Below, piece after piece: positions 33,131-43,336 of a DNA stretch of 64,000 nt. Numbering within the stretch: the stretch's first letter is position 1; each line of letters begins with the position of its first letter. The stretch lies in the NCBI GenBank assembly GCA_034359265.1, contig CP136896.1, forward strand, positions 22,909,501-22,973,500, in the 5' to 3' direction. The position numbers were made by a program, and so were the translations under genes. Below the pieces are notes generated by a model. That model did no database searches. It was not told the DNA's origin and saw only the letters and a program-made list of their open reading frames with translations. This stretch comes from Canna indica (Eukaryota; Streptophyta; Magnoliopsida; Zingiberales; Cannaceae).

Positions 33131-34595
33131 TCCGATCGTAACATTTGATAACGTCCGTCGTTGTAGGAACTGCATGCCTAGAATACTCTTTATCCATCTT
33201 CTTGGGATGTGTGCAGGTGAGTTCTCTTCCTCTCTTTTCTTTTTATTTTTTATTTATTAATCTGTAATACCAGAAAATTTTAATTAAATTTTTGTTTGAT
33301 TTAGGGGGCCGATTCGGAGACGCACCGGGATGAGTCACGAGTTTGCCATATTTAGAAGGTATGGTCGGGTATTTAATTTATTGCAAGGTTTTTAAATTTG
33401 TGTTAATTATGTTAAATGGATTCATGGACTTAAGTTGGGGTGAGGACGAGTTGGTGGATTCGATCCGAGTCCGAATTGGGTTTGAATTGGACCGGGTAGA
33501 GTCACTTAAACCCCTCAAAGGCAAAAGCATATTTTTGGAGGTTGATTGGGGGCGGCTGAAAAAAAAAAAGAGCCGCACACTGCTCTTGGTGGAGAGGAGG
33601 GAGAAGAAGAGATCGGCGCCGGAGCTTGGGGTCGTCGCCGATGATCAAAGTCATCGACGTCTTGTCTCCATTTTCTTCCGATTAGAGGTGAGTGGTTAAT
33701 CTCTTGTGAAGCCAAGGTTTCCTTTCCCCACGTTGTCGCCTCCTTGTCATGAAGAAATTGAAATTTTTTTGAGGATTTTCATTCCCCTTTTCCGACTGGA
33801 TTGGTCGAGGATTTTTAAGTCGATTCTTGTTTGAAGTCTCGAATTTATTGTATACAAATACTATACTTGTGAAAAACTTGATTTTGGGTAGCCGCCCACT
33901 GCCATGAGGTTATTTGAATTTTTTCTGGTTTAATATATTTCTTCTTTGGTGGAGAATTGGTGTTCTTGATAGATGGATTGTATAATTGGCTAGATAAGCA
34001 ATTGTGGTTAAATGTAGAATTTGAAGTTTGTAGAATTTTATTTGCAAAAGCAGCATGGTTATTCTTTAATTGCAGCCGCGTGAGGTAAATAGAATGGGAG
34101 ATGTGAAATCATTAGGCTATGTTAAATTATGTTTGGACAGTAGCCTTGTTTCTAATTTTTTCGATGTGAAATCATTAGGCTATGTTGAATTATGTTTGAA
34201 CAGTAGCCTTGCTTCTAATTTTTCCTTTTCATTTAGTATCCACTGTTGTTGTAGATTAAACTGGTGGGAAGCTGTAAACTATACTTTAAATTTGGTAGAC
34301 ATTTAACTTATTTTTACTTTAAACCATTCATAGAGCAGTGCAGATCCACCCAGTTTAGATATATATTCATCATGTTCGGGTGTATATCCACCCAATTTAG
34401 GGGGAACATATTCACCCAGTTTAGGGGGGACATACATCCAGTTCGGATCTATATACACCCAGTTTAGGGGGAACATATCCACCCGGTTTAGATGATGGAT
34501 GTATATTCACCCAGTTTAGGAGAACTTATCCACTCAGTCTCGGTGTATGTCCATCCAATATTGCTTCATATTCACTCGAATAACTGATATACATT
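33131..34595. other. LTR-like DNA with two tandem repeats
   Basis: The GGTGAGTGGTTAATCTCTTG region near 33687 resembles the gypsy LTR leader near 53645, so this is probably another LTR fragment. Within it 34100-34225 is a perfect-phase duplication of a 63-base unit (GATGTGAAATCATTAGGCTA twice), and 34335-34595 is a minisatellite described separately. No gene is supported. Confidence 0.45.
34335..34595. repeat. CACCCAGTTTAGGGGG minisatellite
   Basis: Roughly eight to ten degenerate units of the type ATATCCACCCAGTTTAGGGG plus a few bases, 25-30 bases apart. CACTA copy 2 is inserted in or at the edge of this array: similar words (CATATCCACCTAGTGTC, GATATTCACTC) continue at 41905-41940 on its other side. 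Confidence 0.65.
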
Positions 34596-34611
34596 CACTA
34601 CTAGAAACTTG

Positions 34612-34905
34612 GACTTCAGCAACGGCTATCAGCAACGGCCGCTCAAGCCGTTGCTATTTGCAACGGCATTCTTACGGCCGCCCGAGCCGTTGCAGATATC
34701 TGTATCTGCAACGGCGTTCTAACGAAAAACCGAGCCGTTGCTGATTATTTTAATTATCAGCAACGGCTTTCGGACGGAAAGGCTAGCCGTTGCTGATTTT
34801 TTAATTTTCAGCAACGGCTTTCTAACGGATAAGTGAGCCGTTGCTGATGATAACTTATCAGCAACGGCTTTCTAACGGGAGAGTGAGCCGTTGCTGATAA
34901 GTTTA
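34612..34905. repeat. Subterminal repeats, 5' end of CACTA copy 2
   Basis: At least eleven AGCAACGGC / GCCGTTGC cores, mostly as facing pairs, mirroring 22270-22575. These are the presumed accessory-protein binding sites. Confidence 0.85.
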
Positions 34906-35351
34906 TATAGGGCACGCTCTCGCGCCCGACCCTTCTTCCTCCCGCTGCTGCCGCCGCCGCCTCCTGCCGAGAACTTCGCCGCTGCTGCCGTTGCTGCCGA
35001 CGCCGACGCCTCTCGCCGACGCCTCTCGCCGACGCGCCGCTGCCGCTGCTGCCGGTATGTTGATCGGCCGGCCTATACGGTTTCGGCCGGAGATGTTAAA
35101 ATCCGACCGAAACCCTATTTCTAGGGTTTCGGCAGGCGGCGGTCGGCCTATGGCCGCCGCCGGACCTTCTACAGTGGCCGGACAGTGTGTCCGGCCACTG
35201 TACGCCGGCGCCGGAGGGTGGACTCCGGCGCCGGAATATATATATATATATATTGTTTTTGAAATTGTTAATTAATTATTTTATAAATGTTAATTAATTG
35301 TTTAGATTAATTGTTTAATTTGTTAGATTAATTATTAGGGTTTAGATTAAT

Positions 35352-35590
35352 TTCGGACACGCGCCGGAATCGTCCAATTCGGACTCGCGCCGGAATCGTC
35401 CAATTCGGACTCGCGCCGGAATCGTCCAATTCGGACTCGCGCCGGAATCGTCCACTTCGGACGCGCGCCGGAATCGTCCAATTCGGACGCGCGCCGGAAT
35501 CGTCCACTTCGGACGCGCGCCGGAATCGTCCAATTCGGACTCGCGCCGGAATCGTCCACTTCGGACGCGCGCCGAAATCGTCCAATATGG
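35352..35590. repeat. 26-bp CpG-rich tandem array, copy 2
   Basis: About nine 26-base units containing CCGGAATCGTCCA(A/C)TTCGG. The order of the two unit variants differs from element D, so the array has been shuffled by unequal exchange or slippage since the copies separated. Apparent open frames through it are artefacts of the period. Confidence 0.9.
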
Positions 35591-35792
35591 ACTCGAACTG
35601 TCTCAAAACATTTAGAAAATAATCATCCATCCGACGAGTTGATATGTTTCACGTACGCATCGATCAGTCGGATATGATTTAGCAAAACCTTAGATCCGTT
35701 CGGGGATTGTATGTTCGTGTAAAAGAAGTAGATGATCTTTTATACGACGTACAATTCTTGAATTGTCCCTGATTGGATAATTTGGGAATATA

Positions 35793-35982
35793 GTTATTTG
35801 TACTGCACTTACGTTTTTATTTTAACTGTTAACTAATTATTCTAAATTTCGGCAACATCTCTCTTGTTCTCCGATACGCGCCCAGATGATATGCGTATTC
35901 GGAGAACTGTAGGGAGATGCTGTCGAAATTTAGAATAATTAGTTAACAGTTAAAATAAAAACGTAAGTGCAGTACGAATAAC
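35793..35982. repeat. Long inverted repeat upstream of transposase, copy 2
   Basis: Arms of about 88 bases around a short centre near 35881-35892. The outer 60 bases pair almost perfectly. It ends 75 bases before the transposase ATG at 36057, inside the probable 5' untranslated leader. Confidence 0.85.
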
Positions 35983-36035
35983 ATAAATCCCGAATGGAAT
36001 AGGACCATCTCACCTAAAGACATTAACCAAAGAAA

Positions 36036-39000
36036 TTGTCATTGATTGACAGAATCATGTCGGCTGATCGAAGTTGGATGTACCGACGTTTTGATCATGG
36101 AGCTTTAACGAATGAGTTTCGATTAGGCGTAACGTACTTCCTAAATTTCGCCTATTCGAATCGGAATTTCGTTAGCATGGGTGATCAAATCCGATGTCCG
36201 TGCCGCATTTGTTCGAATGGCCGATTTTTGGATCGGGAGACTGTCACTCTGCATCTATATACCAAAGGATTTACACCAAGATATTTTCTATGGACTTGTC
36301 ACGGGGAGTCACGCGAAGTCGGGACGTCGAGCAATCCTGTCGTTCAGACATATGGTGAATCTTCCTCTGCTGGTGCTTCTTCATCCGGTCAATGTAATCC
36401 TTATAGAACTATGATACTTGATAGTCTTGGGGGTCAATTCCACCTGAATGATAATGTTGATCGGCCAGTTCTTCAGACATCAGTCCCACCAGATACTACA
36501 GCGGTTGATATCACAGAAGTAGGGGCTGCGGTAGAGATTGAATTACCGAATAAAGAAGCTGCAGAATTTTACGAGATGTTGAAAGCTGCCGATGAACCTT
36601 TGTATGAGAATTGTCCTAAATACACTAGGTTTTCAGCAATGACACAGCTCTTAAACATCAAGGCCGATTGTAATATCAGCGGAGTTGCGTATGATCGGAT
36701 TGCTGGATTGATTAATGGAATGCTGCCTACTGATAACAAGTTTGAGCCTACTTTTTATAAGACTAAAAAGCTAATGAGAAAATTGGGGCTTGGGTACGAA
36801 AAAATACACGCGTGCCAAAATAACTGCATTTTATATTATAAAGAAAATGTGCAGTTGGATAAATGCCCTGTATGTCAACACCCTCGTTACAAGGAGAAGA
36901 AATCGGTCCGACAGAAAAATATCCCGTTTAAGGTGCTTCGGTATTTTCCACTAACACCGAGGCTTCAAAGATTATTCATGTCGGAAAAGACAGCCCCCTA
37001 CATGAGTTGGCATGCAAGAAGTCGTGATGATACAGTAATGACTCATCCATCTGACAGTGAAGCATGGAAACATTTGGATACATGTTATCCTTCATTTGCT
37101 ATGGATACTAGAAATATCAGATTGGGATTGTGCACAGATGGTTTTAATCCGTTTGGGCATTCTGCAACTCCTTATTCAGTTTGGCCAGTGCTGTTGACAG
37201 TTTATAATTTGCCACCGTCAATGTGCATGAAAGATGAATTTATTTATCTTTCGATGATTATTCCGGGTCCTAAGGGCCCGCGAAAAGAAATTGACATATT
37301 TCTCAGACCCTTGATAGATGAATTGAAAACATTGTGGACTGAGGGAGCTGTCACTTATGATTGTCATCGGAAGCAAAACTTCAATTTAAAGGCCGCGGTC
37401 TTGTGGACAATCAATGATTTCCCCGCGTACGGCATGTTGTCGGGTTGGAGCACTCACGGCCGACTCTCTTGCCCGTATTGTATGGAACACTCTAAATCAA
37501 TCAGTCTTCAGAACGGACGAAAAATCTCATTCTTTGATTGTCATCGTCGATTCCTACCGGTTCATCACCAGTATCGAAGGAATCGTAATAAATTTACTAA
37601 GGGCAGAGTCGAAAGAGATGGGCCACCACCGATGTTGTCTGGTGAACAAATGTTAGCACGTGTTTCAGCACTTCCAGATATAGTATTTGGTCGCAATGAA
37701 AGAGTGTCAGGTTTTGGCCAAACACACAACTGGGTGAAAAAAAGTATCTTTTGGGAATTGCCCTATTGGAGTTCATTATTGATTCGACATAATTTAGATG
37801 TCATGCACATTGAAAAAAATGTGTTTGATAATATTTTCAACACTGTGATGGATATTTCTGGAAAAACTAAAGATAATGTCAAAGCCCGACATGATCTGAA
37901 AATACTTTGTAAAAGACCAGAGTTGGAGTTACAAGAGGTCAACGGACGATATCTGAAACCGAAGGCCCTATATGTGTTAAATAAACAACAGATCAAAGAT
38001 GTTTGTCAATGGGTAAAAGAACTCAGATTACCCGATGGATATGCTTCAAACTTATCTCGATGTGTGAACGTCGATGATTGCAAAATATCAGGGATGAAGA
38101 GCCATGATTGTCATGTATTCATGCAGAGATTACTTCCGATCGCATTTCGAGATCTTCTACCTGATAATATTTGGGGTCCGTTGACTGAATTAAGTATGTT
38201 TTTTAGAAGCATCTGTGCAAATGTCCTTCGAGTCGAAGATATGTCAACACTTGAAAATAATATTGTTGAAATCATATGCAAGCTGGAGCAGTTTTTCCCT
38301 CCTGCATTTTTTGACTCGATGGAGCATCTACCGATACACTTGGCATACGAGGCACGAGTTGGTGGCCCCGTTCAATATCGTTGGATGTACTTATTTGAAA
38401 GATACATGAATCGTCTGAAGAAAAAAGTAAAGAACACCGCAGCTGTTGAAGGATCAATATCTGAATCGTATATCATCCAAGAAATTTCAACATTCTGCTC
38501 ATTTTACTTTGAATCGACAGTACAGACAAGATTTGATCGTCTTCCACGTAACGACGATGGGGGTGTTCGACATTCAGATGGACGTTTAAATATATTTTGT
38601 CACTCTGGTCGTGCTTTTGGTTCTCGTCCATCTCGACACTTAAGCGATGAAGAGTATCATTTGGCACACTTGTATGTATTACTCAATTGTCCAGAGATTG
38701 AACAATTCATTGAAATATTTGACATTGAGATGGTGCAAAAATACTCTATTCACAACGATCAAGAATTGGAGAGATTACGGAATCGTGATTTCCCTACTTG
38801 GATTCAGACTTACAGCAAAGATCACAGAGCTGAAATAGATGAAAAAATATTTGAGTTTGTTAGTGGACCGTCGCGACTTGTGTCGTGCTATAGCGGATAT
38901 TTTGTTAACGGGTATAAATTTCACACGGTTGAATATTCATTTGCAAAGAAGACGATGAATGCTGGGGTCTGCGTGAAAGGGACAACCTATGTTGAATGTG

Positions 39001-39527
39001 ATATGGATTTTTATGGACTGATTGAAGAAGTGATAGAGTTGCACTACTTCGGCTTGAAATCAGTGATCCTATTTAGATGTCATTGGTTCGATACAACAGA
39101 AAGGGGCATGAAAGTTCATCCAAAATACAAACTTGTTGAGGTTAATTATAAATCGAAATTGGCAGCAAATGAGCCTTTTATATTGGCATCACAAGCCGAA
39201 CAAGTATATTACGCGAAGTATCCGGCTCGAAATAAAGATAGAGCAGATTGGCGTGTAGTCTGTAAGACAAAAGGTAGAGGAAAAATTGATCCGATAGTAG
39301 GAGAAAATGATCCTCCTGGTTTCTATCAAGAAGAAGATATTCCTGCTGTGGATCGTATTATTCCAATACTCGAGGATGCAGACACAACGTCAATTCAATT
39401 AGAAGTTGAATATGCTGATGATGACGATCATGAAATTGAGGAAGCTGAAGATGAAGAAGAGGAAGAAGAGGAAGAAGAGGAAGAAGAAGAAGAATTCGAA
39501 GACTATTATTCAGATGATGAAGAATAA
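36036..39527 (+). CDS. CACTA transposase (TNPD/Tnp2-like), intact
   Basis: A 1163-codon uninterrupted frame. The family start is usually M-x-DRSWMYRR, so ATG 36057 (MSADRSWMYRRFD) may be the real start rather than 36036. Order of regions: transposase-associated zinc domain with CPCRIC and CHGE (residues about 13-92); Transposase_21 core from about residue 230 (HACQNNCILYYKE near 259, CPVC, LRYFPLTPRLQRLF, MSWHARSRDD near 323, CPYC, LDVMHIEKNVFDNI); a DUF4218-like segment (SHDCHVFMQRLLP near 689); a DUF4216-like segment (VIELHYFGLKSVILFRCHWF near 1000); and an acidic tail of mostly Glu (about 1125-1163). Family role: it cuts at the CACTA termini with its TNPA-like partner, in the nucleus. It lies 75 bases from the accessory gene. 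The length is typical for plant CACTA transposases and no defect is seen. Confidence 0.95.
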   Translation: MSLIDRIMSADRSWMYRRFDHGALTNEFRLGVTYFLNFAYSNRNFVSMGDQIRCPCRICSNGRFLDRETVTLHLYTKGFTPRYFLWTCHGESREVGTSSNPVVQTYGESSSAGASSSGQCNPYRTMILDSLGGQFHLNDNVDRPVLQTSVPPDTTAVDITEVGAAVEIELPNKEAAEFYEMLKAADEPLYENCPKYTRFSAMTQLLNIKADCNISGVAYDRIAGLINGMLPTDNKFEPTFYKTKKLMRKLGLGYEKIHACQNNCILYYKENVQLDKCPVCQHPRYKEKKSVRQKNIPFKVLRYFPLTPRLQRLFMSEKTAPYMSWHARSRDDTVMTHPSDSEAWKHLDTCYPSFAMDTRNIRLGLCTDGFNPFGHSATPYSVWPVLLTVYNLPPSMCMKDEFIYLSMIIPGPKGPRKEIDIFLRPLIDELKTLWTEGAVTYDCHRKQNFNLKAAVLWTINDFPAYGMLSGWSTHGRLSCPYCMEHSKSISLQNGRKISFFDCHRRFLPVHHQYRRNRNKFTKGRVERDGPPPMLSGEQMLARVSALPDIVFGRNERVSGFGQTHNWVKKSIFWELPYWSSLLIRHNLDVMHIEKNVFDNIFNTVMDISGKTKDNVKARHDLKILCKRPELELQEVNGRYLKPKALYVLNKQQIKDVCQWVKELRLPDGYASNLSRCVNVDDCKISGMKSHDCHVFMQRLLPIAFRDLLPDNIWGPLTELSMFFRSICANVLRVEDMSTLENNIVEIICKLEQFFPPAFFDSMEHLPIHLAYEARVGGPVQYRWMYLFERYMNRLKKKVKNTAAVEGSISESYIIQEISTFCSFYFESTVQTRFDRLPRNDDGGVRHSDGRLNIFCHSGRAFGSRPSRHLSDEEYHLAHLYVLLNCPEIEQFIEIFDIEMVQKYSIHNDQELERLRNRDFPTWIQTYSKDHRAEIDEKIFEFVSGPSRLVSCYSGYFVNGYKFHTVEYSFAKKTMNAGVCVKGTTYVECDMDFYGLIEEVIELHYFGLKSVILFRCHWFDTTERGMKVHPKYKLVEVNYKSKLAANEPFILASQAEQVYYAKYPARNKDRADWRVVCKTKGRGKIDPIVGENDPPGFYQEEDIPAVDRIIPILEDADTTSIQLEVEYADDDDHEIEEAEDEEEEEEEEEEEEEEFEDYYSDDEE

Positions 39528-39602
39528 TTGTAAAGTATATATTTTATTAAATATATCTCTACTATTTATACAATAATCTGATTATATGTCTGTTCGACAG
39601 AT

Positions 39603-41147
39603 ATGTCTGGTCGTGGTTATCGACGCAGGAGAGTTTCGGAGTCTCCGATCGGTGAGACTCCAGCACTTACTCATGCTGCTGATCCTCCTGTTGCTGATCC
39701 TCATTCCGATGATACTGCCGAGGCTAGTACATCCAGACGTAGGCGGCCACGCGGGCCGAACAGGTGGCAGCCTCCACCAGCCACAGAGTCACGTAGATTG
39801 ATTAGCGTGATTGGGGAGCGGTACGTAATATATCATGAATTATGAATCATTACAAATTCATTATATCATAATATAATATTAAAATTTATTTTTGTTGTGC
39901 AGGTTCCAGCAAGAAGAAGTGCCGAGGAGCATTTCTTCTACTATTCGACGATACATGCACGGGGCATGGCCTACGTGGTCTCACGTGCCTAGCGAGCACG
40001 TCGACATGTTATGGCGCGAGTTTGAGGCACGTATTATTATTTTTTTTACATGCATGATGATATATTAATATTGGTACTGATATTATTATTTTGCAGGCTC
40101 GCTATACATGGGCCGAGGACCAGAGGCCCTTCATTTACGCTGCCTGGGAGGCTATTTCTCGGGCAAGGTACAACGGGCAGCTGGGGCAAGCTCGGTCCCA
40201 GGCGATGGCCCGAGCTGGGACCACTAACATCGCGGAGACTCGGGGATACGGCCCCGGTTGGATTACTCCGGATATATGGGACCAGCTCGTGGGGATATGG
40301 TCGACGGATCGATGGCAGGAGGTTTCTCGGAATGCGGCTAGAAATCGCATGTCGGGAGGAGCAGCGCGTCACACCGGCGGCTCTGTTGCATTTGCAGTGC
40401 ACGCAAACCGTATGGTAAGTATATCTTTTAATTATATATTTTATTTGTTATTATGTGTACTAATTAATGTATTTGTTTTGTAAATGTAGACGACGGTGTC
40501 GGATGACGGGACTGTCCAGCGACCCTCCCCGATGGCAGTGTTTGAGCGGACTCACCGTCGAGCACATGGGACTGGGGAGTACATCCACAACCGCGCTGCA
40601 TACATTATGGTAATTATATATTTGTTTAAATTATTCATTATATATTTATAATTTAAGTTTTATGATAAATATTAAACAAAAAATCAAACTCGAGTAGGAG
40701 ACCTACAGCCAGACGGTGGTGCAGCGCGGGGGTACCCCCGAGGACTTTGACGCAGCATCGTGGGTCGAGGCCGCAGGTGGCTGGGACCATGGCCGCGTAT
40801 ATGGCTTCGCAGATAGTGGTCATGCGCGAGCCGTACTAGGGCCACTTGGGGCACCGACCCCTCCGGTCGCTGGTGAGCGGCCGTCCACCTCTAGATCCAG
40901 TTATGATCATAGTAGCAGAATAAGGACTCTAGAGGAGACGGTCGCGCGTCAGACTGAGATGATGGAGCGTCAGAGTCAGACGATGACGAATATAGAAGCT
41001 ATGCTACGCAACTTGTCGGGTCATCCCGAAGCAGGCATCTCTTCGGCATCATCTAATCCATCATCCTCGAGTCAGTCCACGCCGGTGTACACTCAAGCAC
41101 TCCAGACCCCGCCATATGATCCAGGCCATCCTCCATCGTCATCGTGA
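39603..41147 (+). CDS. TNPA-like accessory gene of CACTA copy 2 (5 exons)
   Basis: Five exons: 39603-39820, 39903-40026, 40097-40414, 40490-40609 and 40698-41147, together 1230 bases coding for 409 residues with consistent phases. The Arg-rich N-terminus (MSGRGYRRRRVSES) is followed by EEVPRSISSTIRRYMHGAWP, the Trp-rich centre, and FERTHRRAHGTGEYIHNRAA, which marks Transposase_24 (PF03004). The C-terminal coiled-coil-like repeat (RQTEMMERQSQTMTN) is one unit shorter than in element D. Intron 2 uses a GC donor (GAG|GCACGT) with a normal AG acceptor, needed to keep the ARYTWAEDQ frame; the other three are GT-AG. It starts 75 bases after the transposase stop on the same strand. Inferred role: binding the AGCAACGGC subterminal repeats and assisting excision. 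Splice sites are inferred from sequence only. Confidence 0.88.
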
Positions 41148-41461
41148 GATTTTGTTTATATTGACTTTGTTACTCAGATATTGAACTTGTTTAATTTATA
41201 TTGATTATGTTATTGAGATGTTGATACTTCAATTTTACATTTGAATTGTGTTTATACTATCGTGGATAATTATGAATATAAGTATAATTGTTTTGATGTA
41301 TATATGTTGGTGTGTTTGTGATGTGTGAATGAATGTGTATGAGGTGTTTGTGATGTGTGAATGAATGTGTGTATGAGGGTATGAGTGTGTGAGTTATGTA
41401 TCAGATAAATGTATCAATGTATCAATGGAAATTTGAAATTTTCAAATTTTCTGGTTGCAGG

Positions 41462-41850
41462 CATAGGTCATCAGCAACGGCTTTCCCACGGGCGTCCGTG
41501 GGAAAGCCGTTGCTAAAAGTGTATCGAGAGTCGTTGCTGATGACCTACAGCAACGGCTTAGCGACGGAGTTTTACTAACGGTCTTGCTACGGACTCATCG
41601 GCCGTTGCTATTAATGGTATCAGCAACGGCTCCGGGTCTGTGGCAAAACCGTTGCTGATAATATTTTTAGCGACGGCCCAGCGGCCGTTGCTGATAATGT
41701 TTTGAGCGACGGCCCGAGCGGCCGTTGCTGATCCGTTGCTAAGTCATCAGCAACGCGACTTTCTGTCACGGCGCTATTGCAACGGCTCAGCCGTTGCTGA
41801 TGCTCTTCAGCAACGGCTCCGCAACGGCATCAGCCGTTGCTGATGACCAT
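41462..41850. repeat. Subterminal repeats, 3' end of CACTA copy 2
   Basis: More than ten AGCAACGGC / GCCGTTGCT cores plus variants (GCGACGGC) in both orientations, matching 15388-15735. It begins right after a GT-rich microsatellite-like stretch (41300-41400, TGTGTGAATGAATGTG). Confidence 0.85.
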
Positions 41851-41866
41851 TTTTCTAGTAGTGATT

Positions 41867-42234
41867 GTAGGAATATAGAATTACCTTGTCAGTGGCATAT
41901 CCACCTAGTGTCATCCTAAGTACACATGATATTCACTCTCTTGCACAAGTCTAGAGACAAATGCTGGAATTTCTTCACTATATGTTGTAATGCAATTGTA
42001 GATATGTCCAATTTTTAAGATGTTGTGAATAACAATATAACTTCAAGGCTATATGTTGTAATTAGCCTCAAGGGACTTAGTTATGGAAAAATGTCTACAA
42101 TATTCATTGTATGTAAGGCTGACAAATTATAGAGACATATGTGACAAGTAGGGCACGACATTATAGTACACCGTAATAGTAGATGACGGTGAATGGAGGA
42201 AATAAAATTCTTAACTTCAAACCTAGAGACATTA
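41867..42234. other. Spacer between CACTA copy 2 and the Mutator-like element
   Basis: AT-rich, non-coding. The first 80 bases look like continuation of the minisatellite split by the CACTA insertion. Nothing else recognisable. Confidence 0.45.
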
Positions 42235-42530
42235 TAGTAGGAAGGGAAAATACCTAAATATAGCATGTACTTTGGTCTTTGTCTCAATTGTGGCATGTAC
42301 TTTTATTTGTCTCATTTGTATACATGTACTAAGACATTTGTTTCAATTGTGGCCTGTTGTCAAGACTCCATCGGGCGCTCTATTATGCTGATGATGTGGC
42401 ATGCTGACCTGTATAAAAAATTAATTTTTATACTACTATTTACTCTCGGGTTATTAAAATTGGGTGCCACCTTTTTTAATATTAAAAAGTGGGTCCTCTC
42501 TCTCTCTCTAGCTTGCGTGAGGATGGCCAT

Positions 42531-42915
42531 GAGACCTGTAGCACCTCCTCCCACACCACCTTACTGAAGAACTCGCGCGCCTTGATGCCCTCGCATGCGA
42601 TGTGCCGCTCGGGGTCCTTCTCCAGTAGCCGTTGGATGAGGCGGCGCAGTGTGGTAGGCTTACCGGTGAGCTTGCCCGTAGAGCATCTCGTAAAGCACCC
42701 TATTGTGCCCCCACCAGTCGACTGTGAAGTCGTGGCCTCACCCCTTGATGATTTTCGACGTCATGTACTCCTCCATGCCCACGAAAGAGTTCGACTTCTC
42801 GCTCGACGATTCCATCAAAGCTGAAGGCGCCTTTTCACGGGACTCCGTTGCTGGAGGTGAATCAGCGGGTTCAGGGGAGACATCGGCATTGAAAAAGTAT
42901 CTTGGTAACATAGGC
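42531..42915 (-). pseudogene. Captured AGC-type protein kinase fragment
   Basis: Read on the minus strand: FNADVSPEPADSPPATES, then EKSNSFVGMEEYM (the activation-segment pattern SFVGTEEY of plant AGC kinases), SKIIKG, GHDFTVDWW, VLYEMLYGQ, and after a frame change RLLEKDPERHIACEGIKARE with FFSKVVWEEVLQV. The last motifs match the end of the kinase C-lobe of the AGC VIII / OXI1-UCN type. A TGA follows IIKG, the APE motif is replaced (TSK), and there is a frameshift, so no active kinase is made. The N-lobe, catalytic loop and DFG are absent. The fragment abuts the left terminal repeat of the Pack-MULE, which points to gene capture. Confidence 0.8.
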
Positions 42916-43020
42916 CCTTCTTCTATTCTTTGTTGGTCTTCTTTTTGACTTCATCCTTCTTCATGGTGGGGGAGATGTTGCGGGCAAACAACAACTGGAG
43001 GCGTGGACTTGAGTTGTTCC

Positions 43021-43336
43021 TGTTAAAGTTCCACATTGGTTGAGGTTGTGGTCTAGATAACCTTTAAATAGATTGGGCAATCCTCCCCCTATGAGCTAAC
43101 TTTTGGGGTGAGTTAGGCCCACTAATTTCCTAACATGGTATCAGAGCCAAACCTATGGTTAAGAGTGGGTCACCTGCAGAACTTTACGCTCTAGATATGG
43201 ATCCTGGGCGTGAGGAGGGTGTGTTAAAGTCCCACATTGATTGAGGTTGTGGTCTAGATTGCCTTTAAATAGATTGGGCAATCCTCCCCCTATGAGCTAA
43301 CTTTTGGGGTGAGTTAGGCCCACTAATTTCTTAACA
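43021..43336 (+). mobile_element. TRIM no. 2
   Basis: A complete 316-bp miniature LTR element. LTRs 43021-43135 and 43222-43336 (115 bp each, TGTTAAAGT...TAACA) differ at only a handful of positions. Primer site TGGTATCAGAGCC lies at 43136-43148, directly after the LTR, and a purine tract GGCGTGAGGAGGGTG at 43207-43221. The internal part is only 86 bases. Perfect GTTCC duplications lie at 43016-43020 and 43337-43341. It is inserted in the Pack-MULE. Same family as 382-1122. Confidence 0.95.

Larger units (their letters stand above)
34596..41863 (+). mobile_element. CACTA (En/Spm) element, copy 2
   Basis: A complete 7268-bp CACTA transposon in plus orientation. Termini CACTACTAGAAA at 34596 and TCTAGTAGTG ending 41863; perfect ATT duplication (34593-34595, 41864-41866). 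Content and order match element D: subterminal array (34612-34905), GC-rich leader (34915-35235), 26-bp array, hairpin, transposase, five-exon accessory gene, second subterminal array. Both genes are open, so by sequence this copy is a candidate autonomous element. Confidence 0.97.

Noticed and set aside
15377..41863. The two CACTA copies being one element duplicated by an assembly error
   Set aside because: Each has its own 3-bp target duplication and unrelated flanks, and they differ at scattered sites, in the 26-bp array order and by in-frame indels.
42531..42915. A functional host protein kinase gene
   Set aside because: The N-lobe, catalytic loop and DFG are missing, there is a stop and a frameshift, and it lies against a Mutator terminal repeat.
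43021..43336. Direct repeats taken as a simple tandem duplication
   Set aside because: The primer site directly after the first repeat, the purine tract before the second and the GTTCC duplication show a TRIM.
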